From Anaerovoracaceae bacterium (lineage in GTDB: Bacteria; Bacillota; Clostridia; Peptostreptococcales; Anaerovoracaceae), in contig JASBYX010000016.1 in the NCBI GenBank assembly GCA_029983755.1, positions 1-32,707 on the forward strand: 32,707 nt of DNA. The letters are read 5' to 3'. The first letter of the stretch is position 1; every line of letters begins with the position of its first letter. Both the position numbers and the translations under genes were made by a program. A model generated the notes under the pieces. That model ran no database searches, was not told the origin of the DNA, and worked only from the letters and a program-made list of their open reading frames with translations. This document shows, one piece after another, positions 7,963 through 15,185 of this stretch.

Positions 7963-8088
7963 TTCTTCCATCCAGACTATACTGTCGGTCTCGGAGTTGC
8001 ACCGAGTCAGCTCAAAACCAAATTGTGCATTGATTCTTTGCTCGCGGACTTTACCGCCGGTCGGGAATTACACCCTGCCCTGAAGATT
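7963..8088 (-). ncRNA. FMN riboswitch (RFN element)
   Basis: Read on the minus strand, the segment from about 8088 to 7963 carries the conserved RFN blocks in order: TTCAGGGCAGGGTG, AATTCCCGACCGGCGGTA, AGTCCGCGAGC, CTCGGTGCAACTCCGAGACC, GACAGTATAGTCTGGATG and the closing GAAGAAG that pairs with CTTC at the start. The family binds flavin mononucleotide and turns off riboflavin genes. It sits between the promoter at 8107-8134 and two terminators before ribD, so control is most likely by early termination. Confidence 0.97.
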
Positions 8089-8106
8089 TATTAAGTTTCT
8101 ATCACA

Positions 8107-8134
8107 ATTATAACATGTGATAAATTTTCGTCAA
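8107..8134 (-). promoter_or_regulatory. Promoter of the riboflavin operon
   Basis: On the minus strand TTGACG (8134-8129) and a perfect TATAAT (8112-8107) are 16 bp apart. The expected start near 8100 is about 11 nt before the FMN aptamer, giving a leader of roughly 300 nt before ribD. Confidence 0.85.
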
Positions 8135-8259
8135 GGATTTTTAGGGATTTTGTGTTTTGCTTCTTGTGAATTTAACTGAATTTACATTTAACTTAATTTT
8201 TTCGAATTTGGACACCTCGTACCTCAAGCAATTATTTTACAAAATTTTCCAGAAAACTG

Positions 8260-8288
8260 TTGACCGCCTATGGGGAAGCGGATATAAT
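8260..8288 (+). promoter_or_regulatory. Promoter of the Tad operon
   Basis: TTGACC (8260-8265) and TATAAT (8283-8288) have a 17-bp spacer. The spacer contains TATGGGGAA (8269-8277), also present at the same offset in the rarA promoter. The expected start is near 8295, with a 70-nt leader to the AGGAGGAG site (8353-8360). Confidence 0.85.
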
Positions 8289-8365
8289 ATCGCCAACAGA
8301 TGGAAATAATTGGAAAAGAAAATTTCTTTGATCTATCAATTGGAAAATAAAATAGGAGGAGCAGT

Positions 8366-9307
8366 ATGTTTTTTGATCAACTATTTGGATTAAGTGGTAA
8401 TACTGATAATCAAAAGGAAAATGATGAAGGTGGTGGTAATTTTAATAAGAAAGAGAACAATGGCATTAATCTGAGGAATAAAAAGATAGGGGGATTACAG
8501 AGGTCATCAGCGGAAGGTGAGTCTAGTGACATTGATTTATATGCATCATCAGTCGTCGCTGAGAATCTGACAGGTAACCATCCAAGAAGAACCATAAGGG
8601 TTGGCATGTATTCAATTGATAGTTCCTATGAGATTTCATTACTAGCATTGGTGATGATGGATAAGCTATTTAAAAAGTATAGTAGTCAATGTTTATATAT
8701 CTGTCACAAGCCATTTTCACTTTTGAAACGGAGTTTCTTTGGATGTACATCTGCATATAGTGATAAGGAAGATATCAGAAAGCTCGCAAAGTTTCTGTTT
8801 TACATGGATGATGAGCCCTTTACTGAGAAGAGCCATCTGATAGATAAAGTTCACAATTTGGATTATATTTTTACATACGGTACGGATAAGCTTCTTGGAA
8901 ATCCAAATTACAGTGGTATATCAAAGTTTGTAAGATGGATTGAAGAATCGGATAAGTATAACTACATATTTTGTGATGTAGGAGATAATTTGGATATGGA
9001 GAGTATAGAACTGTTGAAAGAGTGTGAAGTTATTGTAAGGGGTAGCAGAAAGTTTCCGGGAAGTGTTGATACTCTTGATATGGATAAGAATAGAACTATA
9101 GATGTGATATTTGATGAGAATACAGAAAGCGAATTGGGATTTTATGCAAGTGATATAGACAAGGTGGATATGCTAAGAGATGGTCAGTTTAGCTATACTT
9201 TTCAGTTAAATAACGACTTGGAATTTCTGATTGACAGACTAATTTACAGTGGAAGAGATGAACATAATTCTATAGATAAGCATAAATCTTTTAAGAAGTT
9301 AAACTGA
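8366..9307 (+). CDS. TadZ/CpaE-like protein lacking a Walker A motif
   Basis: First gene of the Tad operon, 313 aa, with a strong AGGAGGAG site. Residues 1-70 are polar and low in complexity, probably disordered. From about 75 on, an alpha/beta pattern (RTIRVGMYSIDSSYEISL, then YNYIFCDVGDNLDMESIELL) matches the layout of MinD/ParA-type TadZ proteins, in which the second stretch corresponds to the usual Asp-containing Walker B/A-prime strand. The expected GKGGxGKT loop is replaced by a stretch without Gly-Lys. TadZ proteins mark the cell site where Tad pili are assembled. The assignment rests mainly on gene order directly before tadA and on the Asp-strand, so this is inference. If right, it is unlikely to hydrolyse ATP. 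Confidence 0.6.
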   Translation: MFFDQLFGLSGNTDNQKENDEGGGNFNKKENNGINLRNKKIGGLQRSSAEGESSDIDLYASSVVAENLTGNHPRRTIRVGMYSIDSSYEISLLALVMMDKLFKKYSSQCLYICHKPFSLLKRSFFGCTSAYSDKEDIRKLAKFLFYMDDEPFTEKSHLIDKVHNLDYIFTYGTDKLLGNPNYSGISKFVRWIEESDKYNYIFCDVGDNLDMESIELLKECEVIVRGSRKFPGSVDTLDMDKNRTIDVIFDENTESELGFYASDIDKVDMLRDGQFSYTFQLNNDLEFLIDRLIYSGRDEHNSIDKHKSFKKLN

Positions 9308-9326
9308 GAGTAATAGACAACATTGT

Positions 9327-10628
9327 ATGTGCGATATAAACGAAAAAAAGAATGGAGATAGTGACATTAGACAGGGGAAATACGAACAATTTAAGGAAAT
9401 GGAAAGTGAGAATTTGGAAAAATCCAATGATTTAAAGATAGACACCACAGAACAGATAGTTAAGTCTGTGAAGTCATGGCTTATGCTTGAGTCCGGGGAA
9501 ACGGATATAGAAGATGATGAGATTGTCAGGGAAATTGAAGATAGAATTTTTAGAGAATCTTCAGATATTACTATAGACCAGATGAAACAAATCAAAGAAA
9601 GGGTTCTACTCAGGCTGAGATCACCACTTGGAATTTTACAGCCTCTGGTTTCCGATCCGAGAGTTAACGAAGTCATGGTCAATGGAATTGATAAGATTTT
9701 TGTTGAACGAAACGGGAAAGTTGTGAAGATTGATGATTCCTTTTCCACTGAAGAGGAGCTCAAGGATATTATAAGGTACATTGCCGGGGGAGTTCACAGG
9801 GAGTTTAACGAGTTAAATCCAATTGTCGATGCTCGTCTTTCCGACGGATCAAGAGTATGTGGAATCTATAATAATGTTGCCATTGGAGGTCCTGCACTTA
9901 GCATTAGGAAATTTAGAAAAGATAAGATAAACATGGATATGATGATTTCATATGGGTCCATAACAAGGGAATGTGCAGAGGATCTTAAGAAGTTGGTTAA
10001 AGCAGGTTATAACATCTTCGTGAGTGGAGGCACCTCATCAGGCAAAACAACCTTTTTAAATGCCCTTTCTGATTATATTCCATCAGAGGAAAGGATTGTA
10101 GTCATAGAAGATTCATCTGAACTCAATATGAATCAGGTAGATAACATAGTTTACATGGAGTGTAGAAATGCAAACAGCGTAGGAAAAGGCGGAGTTGATA
10201 TGTCAAATCTTATAAAAACAAGTTTGAGATTAAGACCTGACAGGATTATTGTAGGTGAGGTTCGTGGCAGCGAGGTCTTTCAAATGATTCAGGCTATGAA
10301 TTCCGGTCACTCTGGCTCAATGTCTACAGGACATGGAAACTCCGTTCAAGGGATGCTGAGAAGGCTTGAATCCATGTATCTTATGGCTATAGATATACCG
10401 GTAGATGCGATAAGGATGCAGATAGCAGAAGCTGTGGATGTGATGGTTCATCTAAATAGGAGAAGAGATGGAACAAGGGCTGTAGAATCTGTAGCAGAAC
10501 TTGTTGGCTATGAGAAAGGCGAATATATTTTGAATTACCTCTATGAGATAGATGAAGATTTAAATCTCACTCCAACTGGAAACAACATGATAAGAACAAT
10601 CAAGATGAGAAAGTCCGAAAAGGAATGA
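9327..10628 (+). CDS. tadA: Tad secretion ATPase TadA/CpaF
   Basis: This 433-aa hexameric-type ATPase powers extension (and in some species retraction) of Tad pili from the cytoplasmic face. It has Walker A SGGTSSGKTT (233-242), the Walker B region RPDRIIVGEVRGSE, and the His-box-like TGHGNSVQGMLRRLE. The preceding RSPLGILQPLVSDPRVNEVM and VNGIDKIFVERNGK are typical of CpaF. The first 75 residues are rich in Glu/Asp/Lys. The ATG at 9327 is preceded only by a weak GAGAG about 15 nt away, so the true start could be a little downstream; translational coupling to the upstream gene (19 bp away) is possible. The next gene, tadB, follows 4 bp later. Confidence 0.93.
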   Translation: MCDINEKKNGDSDIRQGKYEQFKEMESENLEKSNDLKIDTTEQIVKSVKSWLMLESGETDIEDDEIVREIEDRIFRESSDITIDQMKQIKERVLLRLRSPLGILQPLVSDPRVNEVMVNGIDKIFVERNGKVVKIDDSFSTEEELKDIIRYIAGGVHREFNELNPIVDARLSDGSRVCGIYNNVAIGGPALSIRKFRKDKINMDMMISYGSITRECAEDLKKLVKAGYNIFVSGGTSSGKTTFLNALSDYIPSEERIVVIEDSSELNMNQVDNIVYMECRNANSVGKGGVDMSNLIKTSLRLRPDRIIVGEVRGSEVFQMIQAMNSGHSGSMSTGHGNSVQGMLRRLESMYLMAIDIPVDAIRMQIAEAVDVMVHLNRRRDGTRAVESVAELVGYEKGEYILNYLYEIDEDLNLTPTGNNMIRTIKMRKSEKE

Positions 10629-10632
10629 TACC

Positions 10633-11394
10633 ATGGAAGAAATAAAGAGGAACAAATCATTGACCAGTTTTGGTAGTGTTGAAATTAGAAAACCCATATT
10701 GATATTATCGGCTGGCATGATATCTATGACAATGGGATATCTGCTTTATAGAAGCTTTATATTGGTACTTGCTACTCCTTTTATATATTTTTTTTTACTA
10801 AAAATACTGGCAGCCTATAAGAAAAAGAAGCTCAAAAAGGCTTTCAATAGCGAATTTAAGGATTTTCTATACTCACTTAGTGGCTCCTTTGGTACAGGAA
10901 GACACTTATTGGAAGCTTTACTGGAAGCCGATAAGAATCTCAGTAAAGTATATCCTGATGACAGCCAGATGATAGTGGAAATCCGAAAAATCTTAATGCA
11001 TTTAAGGTTGACCGGATATGATGAAATCAAAGTGTTAGAGGAATTTAAACTGAGAAGACCGACAGAAGATGTTATAGATTTTGTAGAAATGTATAAATCC
11101 TGTCGTGAAAGTGGTGGGGACTTTGCCGGTGTCCTTTCAAAAGGAGCAACTCTAATAGCAGAGAAGCTGACGATAGATAGAGAAATTGAAGCTATCACAT
11201 ACCAGAAAAAGTTTGAGGGAAGAATCATTGGAACCATGCCAATAGTGTTACTGGTATTTCTAAATATTTTTGCTCCTGAATACATCGAGCCTTTGTATGA
11301 AGGCTTCTCCGGCCGTATCGTAATGACCATAAGTCTTGGACTGACAATACTGGCATTTTTCATGATTGAAAGGATTACTGAAATTGAAATTTAG
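10633..11394 (+). CDS. tadB: Tad inner-membrane platform protein TadB
   Basis: A 253-aa type II secretion F-domain protein. Membrane segments are visible near residues 20-60 (two, around ILILSAGMISMTMGYLLY and FILVLATPFIYFFLL) and two at the C-terminus (IIGTMPIVLLVFLNIF and IVMTISLGLTILAFFMI). The cytoplasmic T2SSF core lies between, with LYSLSGSFGTGRHLLEALLE. TadB and TadC form the membrane platform driven by TadA. The ATG lies 4 bp after the tadA stop, with an AAAAGGA site inside the end of tadA. The C-terminus overlaps the likely start of tadC by 11 bp. Confidence 0.9.
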   Translation: MEEIKRNKSLTSFGSVEIRKPILILSAGMISMTMGYLLYRSFILVLATPFIYFFLLKILAAYKKKKLKKAFNSEFKDFLYSLSGSFGTGRHLLEALLEADKNLSKVYPDDSQMIVEIRKILMHLRLTGYDEIKVLEEFKLRRPTEDVIDFVEMYKSCRESGGDFAGVLSKGATLIAEKLTIDREIEAITYQKKFEGRIIGTMPIVLLVFLNIFAPEYIEPLYEGFSGRIVMTISLGLTILAFFMIERITEIEI

Positions 11395-12448
11395 AATCTT
11401 AGAGTTGAAAGAACAAATACAGCATCTTTTAAATCCGTATATATTTATTTTAAAAGAAGATAGAAATCGTAAATATCTCGCCATATCCCTTTTGATCATA
11501 TCTATAATTACGATTCTTCAAATAGGAAAAATCTTCTTTTTACAACCTGATTTTGTTACAGATAAGAATGGAAATCTGATAGCAATAGAAAGACCATCAC
11601 GAAAAGAAGTCAAAGAAATTCCTTTGATTGCTGAAATAAAGAAGGGTAAGCAGGTTTCTAGAATTCCCGTGGATATCAAAGTCTCTAACAAGGATTTGTT
11701 AAGAGAGAAAGAGAAATCCAAAAAGACAGACGTTAATAAACCGGAGCAGATAAGAGAAGCTGCAAAAAAAGAAGAGGATCTGAGAATAAATAGAAACATA
11801 CAAAAAGAGTTAAAGGGAGCTGATGAGAACAATAGGAAGAATTACATTTTACCCAAGAAGTTAAAGGATGGAGAAAACGTTAGATGGAGTTTTAATAAGG
11901 AAACGAAATTCCCTAAAGCTTTAATGCTTTTCCCTCTAGCACCCATTGTCATAATAATGCTTTCAAAAAGTGAAAAAATAAGACTAGAGAAGGAAGAAAC
12001 GGACGCATTACGTTGGGCAATACCAAACTTTACTCATCAATTTGTTTTGTACCTTAATTCAGGACTTATAGTCACGGACATTTTGGGAAGACTTTGCAAA
12101 AGATATGAAAAACTCGATAAAAAGAATCCTTTAGAGGAAATGGTTATTCAGGCACAAGAAAACTCAAAACTGATTCACGCTGCACCAATAATATCTTTAC
12201 AAAAGCTGGCAGAAAAGACAGCAGTAAGTGAATTCATGAGGATAGTGGCAATTATCTCTGATAGTCAGATAAAGGGGGTTGATATAAGAAATAAATTAGA
12301 AAACGAGAGTAAAATTCTCTGGCATGACAGAAAGAAAGCTGCAGAGGAAAAGGGGCATATTGCGGAAAGTAAGTTAGCGTTTCCACTTTCTATATTACTT
12401 ATCGTATTAATGCTGATAACGGCAGCCCCTGCAATGATGGAATTATGA
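11384..12448 (+). CDS. tadC: Tad inner-membrane platform protein TadC with N-terminal extension
   Basis: Second T2SSF-type platform protein. I place the start at TTG 11384 (354 aa), 9 nt after AAAGGA (11369-11374) inside tadB; another in-frame TTG lies at 11366. After a short N-terminus comes one membrane segment (about 28-50), then about 110 Lys/Glu-rich residues, opening with DKNGNLIAIERPSRKEV, that could form a small extracytoplasmic beta domain plus a coiled segment. The T2SSF part follows (about 165-354), with a membrane segment near ALMLFPLAPIVIIMLS, the cytoplasmic four-helix region, and a final segment LAFPLSILLIVLMLITAAP. The extension makes it longer than a plain TadC. Identification rests on the C-terminal half and gene order. 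Confidence 0.82.
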   Translation: MKFRILELKEQIQHLLNPYIFILKEDRNRKYLAISLLIISIITILQIGKIFFLQPDFVTDKNGNLIAIERPSRKEVKEIPLIAEIKKGKQVSRIPVDIKVSNKDLLREKEKSKKTDVNKPEQIREAAKKEEDLRINRNIQKELKGADENNRKNYILPKKLKDGENVRWSFNKETKFPKALMLFPLAPIVIIMLSKSEKIRLEKEETDALRWAIPNFTHQFVLYLNSGLIVTDILGRLCKRYEKLDKKNPLEEMVIQAQENSKLIHAAPIISLQKLAEKTAVSEFMRIVAIISDSQIKGVDIRNKLENESKILWHDRKKAAEEKGHIAESKLAFPLSILLIVLMLITAAPAMMEL

Positions 12449-12475
12449 TAAAGTGGAGAAAAGGAGTTATGTAAG

Positions 12476-12649
12476 ATGTTAAACATAGTTAAGAAAATGA
12501 TTAAAAAGTCACCGATAGGCAATAAAGGTGGAATGGAAATGGTGCAGGTTGCAATGTTAATAGCAATCGCTGTAATAATTGGATTAATATTTAAATCTGA
12601 AATTACGAGTTTTGTCAATGACACATTCGATTCACTACAAGATTTTTAA
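12476..12649 (+). CDS. Flp-type (type IVb) pilin, 57 aa
   Basis: A very short gene with ATG at 12476 and AAGGAG (12461-12466) 9 nt upstream. The product has a basic start (MLNIVKKMIKKSPIGNKGGM), then the acidic residue and hydrophobic stretch EMVQVAMLIAIAVIIGLIF, then a short polar tail. This is the layout of small Flp1-like pilins: a Gly-rich cleavage region, Glu a few residues into the mature part, and one hydrophobic helix. The likely processing site is around the GG before MEMVQ, but no prepilin peptidase gene is in the window. It is expected to be the main fibre subunit of the Tad pilus. The next gene begins inside its 3' end. Confidence 0.82.
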   Translation: MLNIVKKMIKKSPIGNKGGMEMVQVAMLIAIAVIIGLIFKSEITSFVNDTFDSLQDF

Positions 12650-12980
12650 AAATCTTCATAATAAAAGAGGAAGCGAGATGGTGGAAGCTACAATAGTTCT
12701 GCCTATAGTAATCTTAATAATATTGGGACTTCTTTGCTTCCTTGTATTTTTCTTTAGAGCTTCTACAGTGCAGTATAGGCATCATCAAGAATTGATAGAT
12801 AAGGCAAATGATTCCACCGAAATATTTCATGTAAACAAAGATGAGTACTCATACAGTAAGAGTATAAAGGCACTCAATAGAACGACTTACAAGACAGGCA
12901 AAAAAGATAGAATCTATGTTCTTAATGAGGAGAGCATCCTGAGAATTGGAGGGACTGCTGTTGAATTGCTTAAAGAATAG
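12618..12980 (+). CDS. TadE-like minor pseudopilin (120 aa)
   Basis: The frame starts best at ATG 12618, overlapping the Flp gene by 32 nt; an in-frame TTG at 12612 is an alternative. The start site has little Shine-Dalgarno signal, so translation probably depends on ribosomes finishing the pilin gene. The product shows the TadE signature: a basic leader, RGSEMVEATIVLP, then the hydrophobic IVILIILGLLCFLVFFF, followed by an 80-residue mostly polar domain. TadE-like proteins are minor pseudopilins needed for Tad fibre assembly. Its 3' end holds the ribosome binding site of the next gene, which overlaps it by 20 nt. Confidence 0.82.
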   Translation: MTHSIHYKIFKNLHNKRGSEMVEATIVLPIVILIILGLLCFLVFFFRASTVQYRHHQELIDKANDSTEIFHVNKDEYSYSKSIKALNRTTYKTGKKDRIYVLNEESILRIGGTAVELLKE

Positions 12981-14220
12981 AATAAAGACTTTAATCCGGG
13001 AGAGACACGGATCGTTATCAATATATTTGGCCATATTCTTTGTAATGATAATTTCCGTAGCAGTTATATTCATTCAAAATGCCAAAAATGAAGCAATTAA
13101 ATCATCAACAAAATCATTGGGTTCCGTATGGCTTCAAAGCGAGCTTGGAAAATATGATAAGAATCTATATAAGGATTACGGAATCTATGGTTTTTTTGGA
13201 GATAGTGAAGAGATAAAAAAGGATGTAGATTACATGGCTAAATACTCATTCAAAGGTAAAGGCTATATTAGGTACGGCGGGTGTAAAGTAGATCTCAATC
13301 ATGGATCTGTGGAGAATACTAGAATATTTAAGGACCAGATTGTAAGAGCTGCTGGAAGTAAGATGTTTAAAAATATAATAGATAGGAGATCGACTGAAGA
13401 TAGAAGTGAAGATTTCTATTATGATAGTGAAGATAAAGTTCACGGGGTCGTAAATAATAAGGCGATAATATCTGATCTTCCTTCAAAAGGCAATCATAGA
13501 ACTATAACTATATCTGGGATAGCATCAAAGCTAAAAGGTGTGGATTCTATAAGTGGCATTGTGAAAAAGGCAGGAGAGTCTTACATGGTCGATAAGTATA
13601 TGGATGGTTTTTTTAAAAACTATAGGGATGATAAAGATATCGGTCAAACGCTTTTTTCAAATGAACAAGAATATATAATCGCAGGGAAATTTGACGATGA
13701 ATCAAATAGAAAAAAGATAAAGCACTACATAATTGGTATTAGGCAAGTTATGAATACAATTACGATAACATCTAATCCGGATATGATGGAAGAGATAACT
13801 GTAGCTGCTGCAACCCTAACACCCGGGCCCGGGGCGGCGATAACGGAAGCCTTTTTGGTTGAAGCTTGGGCATTAGCGGAAAGCGAAAATGATTATCAGC
13901 TTTTGATAAGAGGTAAGAAAGTTCCTCTCAGAAAGGATAGATCGAGTTGGGCAGTTAGGATTGATACAATAGCTAAGGGATTGAATGAGGGATACATAGA
14001 TATGGACAACACTGTAGGGGAAAACTACGAAAACTATCTTAGCCTTTTTATGTATATCATGGATGAAGAAACTAAGCTTCTTAGGATGATGGATCTCATA
14101 CAGCTTAACATGAAGTTAAATCACTATGAGGATTTTCTGCTTAAAGAGTATTATGTAGGATTGAGCCTGGTTCTTAATGTTAATGACATGAACGTTGTAA
14201 TAGAGAAAAGCTATTACTAA
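12961..14220 (+). CDS. DUF5702-like Tad-associated membrane protein
   Basis: The best start is TTG 12961 (419 aa), 7 nt after GGAGGG (12948-12953) inside the upstream gene. One N-terminal membrane segment (about 22-40, LSIYLAIFFVMIISVAVIF) precedes a large domain probably outside the membrane. I recognise features of the DUF5702 family often seen in clostridial Tad loci: SVWLQSELGKYDKNLYKDYG near residue 57, and VEAWALAESENDYQLLIRGK followed by KVPLRKD near 300. The HGSLSIYL start resembles a TadG/TadE-like pseudopilin leader. No enzymatic motif is visible; its role in the pilus system is inferred from position. A GC-rich run (CCCGGGCCCGGGGCGGCG, 13822-13839) stands out in an AT-rich gene. 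Confidence 0.78.
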   Translation: MNCLKNRIKTLIRERHGSLSIYLAIFFVMIISVAVIFIQNAKNEAIKSSTKSLGSVWLQSELGKYDKNLYKDYGIYGFFGDSEEIKKDVDYMAKYSFKGKGYIRYGGCKVDLNHGSVENTRIFKDQIVRAAGSKMFKNIIDRRSTEDRSEDFYYDSEDKVHGVVNNKAIISDLPSKGNHRTITISGIASKLKGVDSISGIVKKAGESYMVDKYMDGFFKNYRDDKDIGQTLFSNEQEYIIAGKFDDESNRKKIKHYIIGIRQVMNTITITSNPDMMEEITVAAATLTPGPGAAITEAFLVEAWALAESENDYQLLIRGKKVPLRKDRSSWAVRIDTIAKGLNEGYIDMDNTVGENYENYLSLFMYIMDEETKLLRMMDLIQLNMKLNHYEDFLLKEYYVGLSLVLNVNDMNVVIEKSYY

Positions 14221-14238
14221 AGGAGTAGTCGTAAGAGA

Positions 14239-15003
14239 ATGCTTAAAAGATTTAGAAATAAAATGGGAAGTTATATTGTAGAGGCAGCAGTTCTCCTTCC
14301 AATATTTATTCTTGGAATTGTTGCAATCATTTCTGTTCTTCCGGCGATTGCTAAATCAGAGAGGATTGTATATCAAACTGCAGATGAGATGAGACTGGAA
14401 TCTATTTCATCTGCATTTGTTCAGTCTAGAGCCTTAATATCCGGAAAGGTTATCGCAAGAGTAAAAAGTTCAGATAGTTCCATTAAAGGGTTTATTGCAT
14501 ATTCTGATATATATAGGGAGCCTTCAGGGCATATGGATGAAATGATAAGCATGAATTGGCGAGGACAACTTAAGCAACCTAGTCTAACCGGAATCTTCGA
14601 TGATATACGAATATCCGGAAGGTTGATAGGCCGAGCATTTGTGGGGTACGAAAGGTCAGCCACCCCAGCAGACAGGAGCATCTTCGAAACCAGTCAGGAC
14701 GGTATTCCTGTATTCGTATTTCCTAACGAAGGTCGCAAATTTCACGGTAAAGACTGCAGAATACTAACCTCAAATGTGAATATAGAAGTGCTTACTCAAA
14801 AGTTTAAACGATCACATAAACCTTGCAAAATATGCAAAGCAAAGAGTATTCCTTTGATGAACAGAGTTTATGTCTTTAAGGGTGGGGATATTAGGTACCA
14901 CAGAGAGAGTTGTAGTACAGTAAAACGAAGGTTTATTCAAATGGATAAGTCAATTGCGGTTAAAAGAGGTTATCAAAGATGCAAAATTTGTGGTGGTATA
15001 TGA
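14239..15003 (+). CDS. TadE-like pseudopilin with two C-terminal Cys/His repeats
   Basis: A 254-aa protein, last gene of the Tad operon, 18 bp after its neighbour, with AAAGGAG before the ATG (rather long spacing, about 13 nt). The N-terminus (GSYIVEAAVLLPIFILGIVA) is a TadE-type leader plus hydrophobic helix. The C-terminal third contains two copies of a metal-binding-looking unit: VFVFPNEGRKFHGKDC ending in CKICK (about 160-203), and VYVFKGGDIRYHRESC ending in CKICG (about 210-253). Each has one His, one Cys and a CxxC pair at matching distance, as in Ada-type or zinc-ribbon-like sites. Such repeats would probably face outside the membrane. Their function is unknown to me; the TadE part is reliable and metal binding is inference. 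Confidence 0.78.
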   Translation: MLKRFRNKMGSYIVEAAVLLPIFILGIVAIISVLPAIAKSERIVYQTADEMRLESISSAFVQSRALISGKVIARVKSSDSSIKGFIAYSDIYREPSGHMDEMISMNWRGQLKQPSLTGIFDDIRISGRLIGRAFVGYERSATPADRSIFETSQDGIPVFVFPNEGRKFHGKDCRILTSNVNIEVLTQKFKRSHKPCKICKAKSIPLMNRVYVFKGGDIRYHRESCSTVKRRFIQMDKSIAVKRGYQRCKICGGI

Positions 15004-15083
15004 TATATACTTAGATACAATTCTCTCCATAGGTATTTTTTTATCTGAAACATAAAGCTTTTTCTGCTAGGAGGCTACACTAT

Positions 15084-15121
15084 CATAGGCTGCTCTTATG
15101 CAATGCCATAGGCTGCTCTTA
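15084..15121 (+). repeat. Two copies of a 15-bp direct repeat
   Basis: CATAGGCTGCTCTTA occurs perfectly at 15084-15098 and 15107-15121, a period of 23 bp, directly upstream of the lgt promoter. The rest of the 182-bp gap (15004-15185) shows no gene and no clear terminator for the Tad operon. Confidence 0.85.
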
Positions 15122-15124
15122 AAT

Positions 15125-15154
15125 ATTGAATTTATCGCGAAATTCAATTATAAT
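15125..15154 (+). promoter_or_regulatory. lgt promoter with inverted repeat in its spacer
   Basis: TTGAAT (15126-15131) and TATAAT (15149-15154) have a 17-bp spacer. A perfect inverted repeat, ATTGAATTT (15125-15133) and AAATTCAAT (15140-15148), covers the -35 box and runs up to the -10 box, so it could be an operator. Confidence 0.72.
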
Positions 15155-15185
15155 GAATAGGTAAATTTTAACTTAGGAGGCAAAA

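Noticed and set aside
7892..8083. Plus-strand open frame of 63 codons upstream of ribD
   Set aside because: It lies across the FMN riboswitch and its first terminator on the opposite strand; the RNA element explains the conservation.
13822..13839. GC-rich run CCCGGGCCCGGGGCGGCG in the DUF5702-like gene
   Set aside because: It encodes an in-frame Pro-Gly-Pro-Gly-Ala stretch within a family-typical region; no sign of insertion or transfer.
15084..15121. Two direct repeats considered as the start of a CRISPR array
   Set aside because: The repeats are only 15 bp with an 8-bp spacer, there are just two, and no cas gene is near.
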